Origin: CAZHWT01 sp964536215
Lineage (GTDB): Bacteria; Patescibacteriota; CAZHWT01
Direction of reading: 5' to 3'
Assembly (NCBI GenBank): GCA_964536215.1
Contig: CAZHWT010000031.1
Location: 1 to 16,092, forward strand
Length of the DNA: 16,092 nt
Part shown: positions 13,712 through 16,092 of the stretch, piece by piece
Layout of the letters: each line of letters opens with the position of its first letter
How positions within the stretch are numbered: position 1 is the stretch's first letter
Program-made: the position numbers and the translations under genes
The notes under the pieces: generated by a model
What the model was told of the DNA's origin: nothing
What the model saw: the letters and a program-made list of their open reading frames with translations, nothing else
Databases searched by the model: none

Positions 13712-15394
13712 ATGAGTAATTATACAAATAGATTGTCTTCAATTTTAGGCTGGCTAAAAGCTGTGTGGCGCGACCTGGTGTCGTTTCGCTTGGCTCGAAT
13801 TAGTTGGCGGTCGCTGCGACAGCAGCCGTTGTTTCCGTTCTTTCTGGTTTGGTTGCCGGTTATTTCTTTGTATAGCCAAAATATAGCTGAATTAGAGTCA
13901 AAGGTGTTATGGTTTCCTCTGGCTGGATTAACGCTAGTCATGTGTGTGTTGTTGGCGTTATTTCGGTTGGTTTATGGTAGCTGGTATAAGTCGGCGGTAG
14001 CGACAAGCGTTGTAGTGTTGCTTAATTTTAGCTTTAGCTATTTAGTCGGCTTGTTCCCGGATGAATATTTTGCGATTGGTCCAATTACACTGTCTGGTAA
14101 CCGGATAGTCTTGCCATTATTAGGCTTGGTGTTGCTGGTAGCGCTAGTTTGGCTATGGCGGACCAGGCGGACGTTTGCGTCGACGGCACCAGTTTTGAAT
14201 GGAGCCTGTGGTTTGGTATTGGTGTTAGTGATGGTCCAGGCAGTCTGGGTAGAGGTGTCGCGGGTGGCAGCTGGGACGCAGCCCGTTGCTCATACTAACG
14301 TAGCCTCGGCGGCCGATGCTCATTCTTCGTTGGGGTATGACCCAGATGTATATTATTTAGTTTTTGACCGCTACGCTGGCGAGAAAACCTTGTCGGATGA
14401 TTATGACTACGATAACGGGCCTTTCTTGGACAGCTTGAAAGAGCGCGGGTTTTATGTGGCCGATCAAAGCGCGGCCAACTATCCGTTTACAGCATTGTCT
14501 CTCACTTCGAGTTTGGATATGAATTATCACGAATCAGTGGCAGAAGATGCTTTCCCGTATCCTGACTTGGCTACCAGTATTTATCCTAGACTACAAGATA
14601 CCAAGGTTGACGCTATTTTTCATCAGTTGGGCTATAAAGTGTATCAGATGGGGTCGTGGTTTCCGCCGACGCACGCTAGCAAGGCAGCTGATGGTAACTA
14701 TGCCTACAGTCAGTTGTTAAATGGCATGGATAATTTTTCCAATATGCTGCTAATGCAGATGGCGGCGACGCCAGTAGTTAGGACAATCTGGCCAGGCCCA
14801 TTTGCGGTAGATAACAAGGATGACCATTTAGATAATCTGTACTTCCAGGAGAAGATGTTCCCCACAGTGGCAAGTTTGCCAGGACCCAAGTTTGTGTTTG
14901 TGCACATGCTTATGCCGCATACGCCGTATGTAGTTGATGACCAGTGTGTGCAGCTGCCGGATGGGGTGGCAGATAGTCGACCAGAGATGGAGAACTACAT
15001 TGCTCAACTGGAATGCGCCAATAAGCAGATGAGTCAAATGGTTGATAAGATTTTGGCTGTGTCCGAGCAAAAACCCATTATTATTGTGCAAGGAGATGAG
15101 GGGCCGTATACGATTAAGTATCGGATGCGAGATAGTGCGGAGTTTAAGAATGCTAGCGACGATTCAATTTTGGAGCGGTCCAGGATTTTGAATGCCTATT
15201 ACCTGCCCGATGGTGATACTGAAGGGTTGTATCGCCGAATTACTCCGGTTAATTCGTTCCGGCTCATTTTTAGTAAATACTTTGGCTTGGATTATCCTAA
15301 TGTCGGAGACAAAACCTATATCTGGCCGAGCCGACCAAAGATGTTTAGCTATACCGAGGTGACTGATATGATTAGTAGAGACTGGGATGAGTAA
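13712..15394 (+). CDS. Membrane sulfatase/alkaline-phosphatase-superfamily protein
   Basis: A 560-residue protein with about five membrane helices (roughly 40-56, 66-88, 96-114, 131-149, 161-181) and a large external domain from about 205. The domain starts PDVYYLVFDRYAGEK (Asp219 as a likely metal ligand) and has NYPFTALSLTSSLDMNY at 256-272, where the nucleophilic Thr/Ser is expected (Thr260 or a neighbour). FVFVHMLMPHTPYVVD follows with His403, and IIIVQGDEGPY with Asp462-Glu463, where many relatives have Asp-His. The layout resembles LtaS-like and phosphoethanolamine-transferase-like enzymes, which move phospho-groups onto glycans or lipids outside the membrane. The substrate is not predictable. 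It has its own TTGACC/TATGGT promoter and no Shine-Dalgarno. Confidence 0.85.
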   Translation: MSNYTNRLSSILGWLKAVWRDLVSFRLARISWRSLRQQPLFPFFLVWLPVISLYSQNIAELESKVLWFPLAGLTLVMCVLLALFRLVYGSWYKSAVATSVVVLLNFSFSYLVGLFPDEYFAIGPITLSGNRIVLPLLGLVLLVALVWLWRTRRTFASTAPVLNGACGLVLVLVMVQAVWVEVSRVAAGTQPVAHTNVASAADAHSSLGYDPDVYYLVFDRYAGEKTLSDDYDYDNGPFLDSLKERGFYVADQSAANYPFTALSLTSSLDMNYHESVAEDAFPYPDLATSIYPRLQDTKVDAIFHQLGYKVYQMGSWFPPTHASKAADGNYAYSQLLNGMDNFSNMLLMQMAATPVVRTIWPGPFAVDNKDDHLDNLYFQEKMFPTVASLPGPKFVFVHMLMPHTPYVVDDQCVQLPDGVADSRPEMENYIAQLECANKQMSQMVDKILAVSEQKPIIIVQGDEGPYTIKYRMRDSAEFKNASDDSILERSRILNAYYLPDGDTEGLYRRITPVNSFRLIFSKYFGLDYPNVGDKTYIWPSRPKMFSYTEVTDMISRDWDE

Positions 15395-15461
15395 CGAGCT
15401 TTGAGTAAGCGAAGATGCTAGTCGTCGAGTAGGCGAGCAGGGTACGCAAATGCCAAGGGGC
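15395..15461. other. Start of the gene-free repeat region
   Basis: No gene or terminator is seen after the sulfatase-like gene. GAGTAGGCGAGCAGG at 15426-15440 is a short relative of the 8-mer tract that precedes the conserved block elsewhere, so this is the 5' part of another composite repeat. Confidence 0.5.
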
Positions 15462-15530
15462 AAGAGTCCAAGTGTCAAACAAAGGTTCAAAACGCAAGAA
15501 ATAAATGCCACCACTAGTGCTAAAATTCCC
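15462..15530. repeat. Conserved AAGAGTCC block, copy 2, with TGCTAAAAT
   Basis: This starts AAGAGTCCAAGTGTCAAAC and ends with TGCTAAAAT (TAAAAT at 15521-15526) and TCCC. Its length from start to TAAAAT is 59 nt, as in the copy at 15969. A 7-mer array follows directly. Confidence 0.9.
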
Positions 15531-15592
15531 CTACTCGCTACTCGCTACTCGCTACTCGCTACTCGCTACTCGCTACTCGCTACTCGCTACTC
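15531..15592. repeat. Perfect 7-mer array (CTACTCG)n running into the gap
   Basis: Almost nine exact CTACTCG units fill 15531-15592 before the Ns. The unit differs from the TAATCG-type units of the other arrays. It lacks forward stop codons, which makes artificial open frames reading Ser-Leu-Leu-Ala-Thr-Arg-Tyr repeats. Confidence 0.97.
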
Positions 15593-15692
15593 NNNNNNNN
15601 NNNNNNNNNNNNNNNNNNNNNNNNNNNNNNNNNNNNNNNNNNNNNNNNNNNNNNNNNNNNNNNNNNNNNNNNNNNNNNNNNNNNNNNNNNNN
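15593..15692. other. Assembly gap of exactly 100 N
   Basis: One hundred Ns interrupt the repeat. The left flank is a CTACTCG array and the right flank is the degenerate TAATCG-type sequence, so the join lies in repeats and its true length and content are unknown. Confidence 0.98.
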
Positions 15693-15700
15693 GCTCACTG

Positions 15701-15750
15701 CAAATCGTAAATCGTTAATCGTAAACCCCGATTTAATCGGGGTAAATCGT
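15701..15750. repeat. Degenerate TAATCG units and intact palindrome module
   Basis: AAATCGTAAATCGTTAATCG precedes CCCCGATTTAATCGGGG at 15726-15742, the intact counterpart of 79-95. The order of array then palindrome matches the copies at 1-95 and 3115-3175. Confidence 0.85.
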
Positions 15751-15753
15751 TTT

Positions 15754-15799
15754 CGAATTATGAGGCATAGCCTGTCCGCCTCTGGCGGAAACAAACTAA
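15754..15799. repeat. GCATAGCCTGT hairpin module, copy 2
   Basis: It starts CGAATTATGAGGCATAGCC. TCCGCC (15775-15780) and GGCGGA (15784-15789) form a 6-bp hairpin with a TCT loop. The degenerate sister copy is at 2893-2935. Confidence 0.8.
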
Positions 15800-15821
15800 T
15801 GTACGTACACGTGTACGTACA
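15800..15821. repeat. 22-bp perfect palindrome of TGTACGTACAC
   Basis: TGTACGTACAC (15800-15810) is followed at once by its reverse complement (15811-15821), giving complete dyad symmetry with no spacer. Alternating purine-pyrimidine steps dominate, and ACGTTTATGTACATGT continues the theme. It could be a dimeric protein site or a cruciform/Z-DNA-prone segment. Confidence 0.8.
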
Positions 15822-15845
15822 CGTTTATGTACATGTGGCAGAGGG

Positions 15846-15866
15846 ATTCTCGATCGGGTCGAGAAT
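15846..15866. repeat. ATTCTCGA stem-loop
   Basis: ATTCTCGA (15846-15853) and TCGAGAAT (15859-15866) form a perfect 8-bp stem around TCGGG. The setting GGGATTCTCGATCGGG..GAATGACG resembles the dispersed REP-like palindromes (GGGATTCCCG..CGGGAATGACG) found in many bacterial genomes. GAATGACGGGGATTCC at about 1959 may be related debris. Confidence 0.75.
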
Positions 15867-15968
15867 GACGCGAAAGGAGGGAGAGGTACGAATTACAGGA
15901 ACGAATAACGAAGCATCGAACAAACGAAGTTACGAGTAGGCAAGTAGGTAAGTTAAATGCCAAGGAAC
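15867..15968. repeat. Repeat-like sequence before the last conserved block
   Basis: No gene is seen. AACGAATAACGAAGC (about 15900) echoes the CGAATAA units before cmk, GAACAAACGA copies the flank of the palindrome at 79-95, and GAGTAGGCAAGTAGGTAAGTT is a short form of the 8-mer tract. The same ordered modules lead into the block at 15969. Confidence 0.6.
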
Positions 15969-16037
15969 AAGAGTCCAAATGCCAAACAAAGGTACAAGAC
16001 GCAAAAGATAAACAATACCGCCAGTGCTAAAATTCCC
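15969..16037. repeat. Conserved AAGAGTCC block, copy 3, with TGCTAAAAT
   Basis: It starts AAGAGTCCAAATGCCAAAC, identical to the copy at 3047 over these bases, and ends in TGCTAAAAT (TAAAAT at 16028-16033) and TCCC. The spacing of 59 nt equals that of the copy at 15462. Confidence 0.9.
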
Positions 16038-16092
16038 TTAATCGTTAATCGTTAATCGTTAATCGTTAATCGTTAATCGTTAATCGTTAATC
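16038..16092. repeat. Perfect 7-mer array (TTAATCG)n to the window end
   Basis: Nearly eight exact TTAATCG units run from 16038 to the last base, so the array continues beyond the window. The unit differs by one base from the array at 1-53 (C versus T at one position). Confidence 0.97.

Noticed and set aside
15450..15939. Open frames reading Leu-Leu-Ala-Thr-Arg-Tyr-Ser repeats
   Set aside because: They are translations of the CTACTCG array and run through the N gap. A 7-bp unit without forward stops leaves all frames open; no real start, domain or Shine-Dalgarno exists.
1..16092. Alternative genetic code with TGA as glycine
   Set aside because: TGA closes pyrG, the HisKA protein, galE and the RmlB-like gene at the expected family ends, and the conserved glycines use GGN codons.

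Overview
This window looks like bacterial chromosome from a small-genome lineage, most plausibly a member of the Patescibacteria (Candidate Phyla Radiation). The reasons are a compact TsaB of about 108 residues, a DUF5667-type secreted protein, very short intergenic leaders, and a mixture of core genes with a surface-glycan locus. The taxon is an inference; no rRNA or tRNA is present to fix it. TGA ends genes normally (pyrG, the truncated histidine kinase), so the Gracilibacteria/SR1 code, where TGA is glycine, does not apply. Every convincing gene is on the + strand, and the coding strand is strongly G+T rich, as expected if replication and transcription run in the same direction.

Layout. 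(1) Positions 1-3540 hold nucleotide and translation core genes: pyrG (CTP synthase), cmk (cytidylate kinase) and a miniature tsaB, each preceded by dense short-period repeats. (2) Positions 3600-6690 hold envelope genes: a small membrane-anchored unknown, a membrane protein with a histidine-kinase phosphoacceptor domain but no ATPase domain, an LPG-synthase/UPF0104-type membrane protein overlapping it by 4 nt, and a secreted DUF5667-like protein. (3) Positions 6825-15394 form a surface polysaccharide or glycoconjugate region: galE, an RmlB-like SDR protein whose catalytic residues are replaced, three glycosyltransferases (GT2, GT4, GT2) closely packed with it, a Wzx-type flippase, and a polytopic sulfatase/alkaline-phosphatase-superfamily protein. 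GalE would supply UDP-galactose, the transferases would build a lipid-linked glycan, the flippase would export it, and the sulfatase-like protein could decorate it outside the membrane. No initiating phosphoglycosyltransferase or Wzy polymerase is visible here. (4) Positions 15395-16092 are gene-free repeat DNA with a 100-N assembly gap.

The most unusual structure is a modular intergenic repeat. It recurs in a fixed order: an 8-mer or GAGTAGGC tract, a conserved block of about 65 bp that starts AAGAGTCCAA and ends in TGnTAAAAT (an extended -10 look-alike), a perfect 7-mer tandem array, a CCCCGATTWAATCGGGG palindrome, and sometimes a GCATAGCCTGT hairpin block. The 7-mer unit differs from locus to locus but is uniform within each array. 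A second theme is that several genes have a TAYAAT-like -10 hexamer only 6-7 nt before the ATG, which predicts leaderless mRNAs. pyrG instead has a consensus-like promoter, a GGGC initiation site, a terminator-like hairpin and a strong Shine-Dalgarno, which suggests CTP-responsive attenuation.
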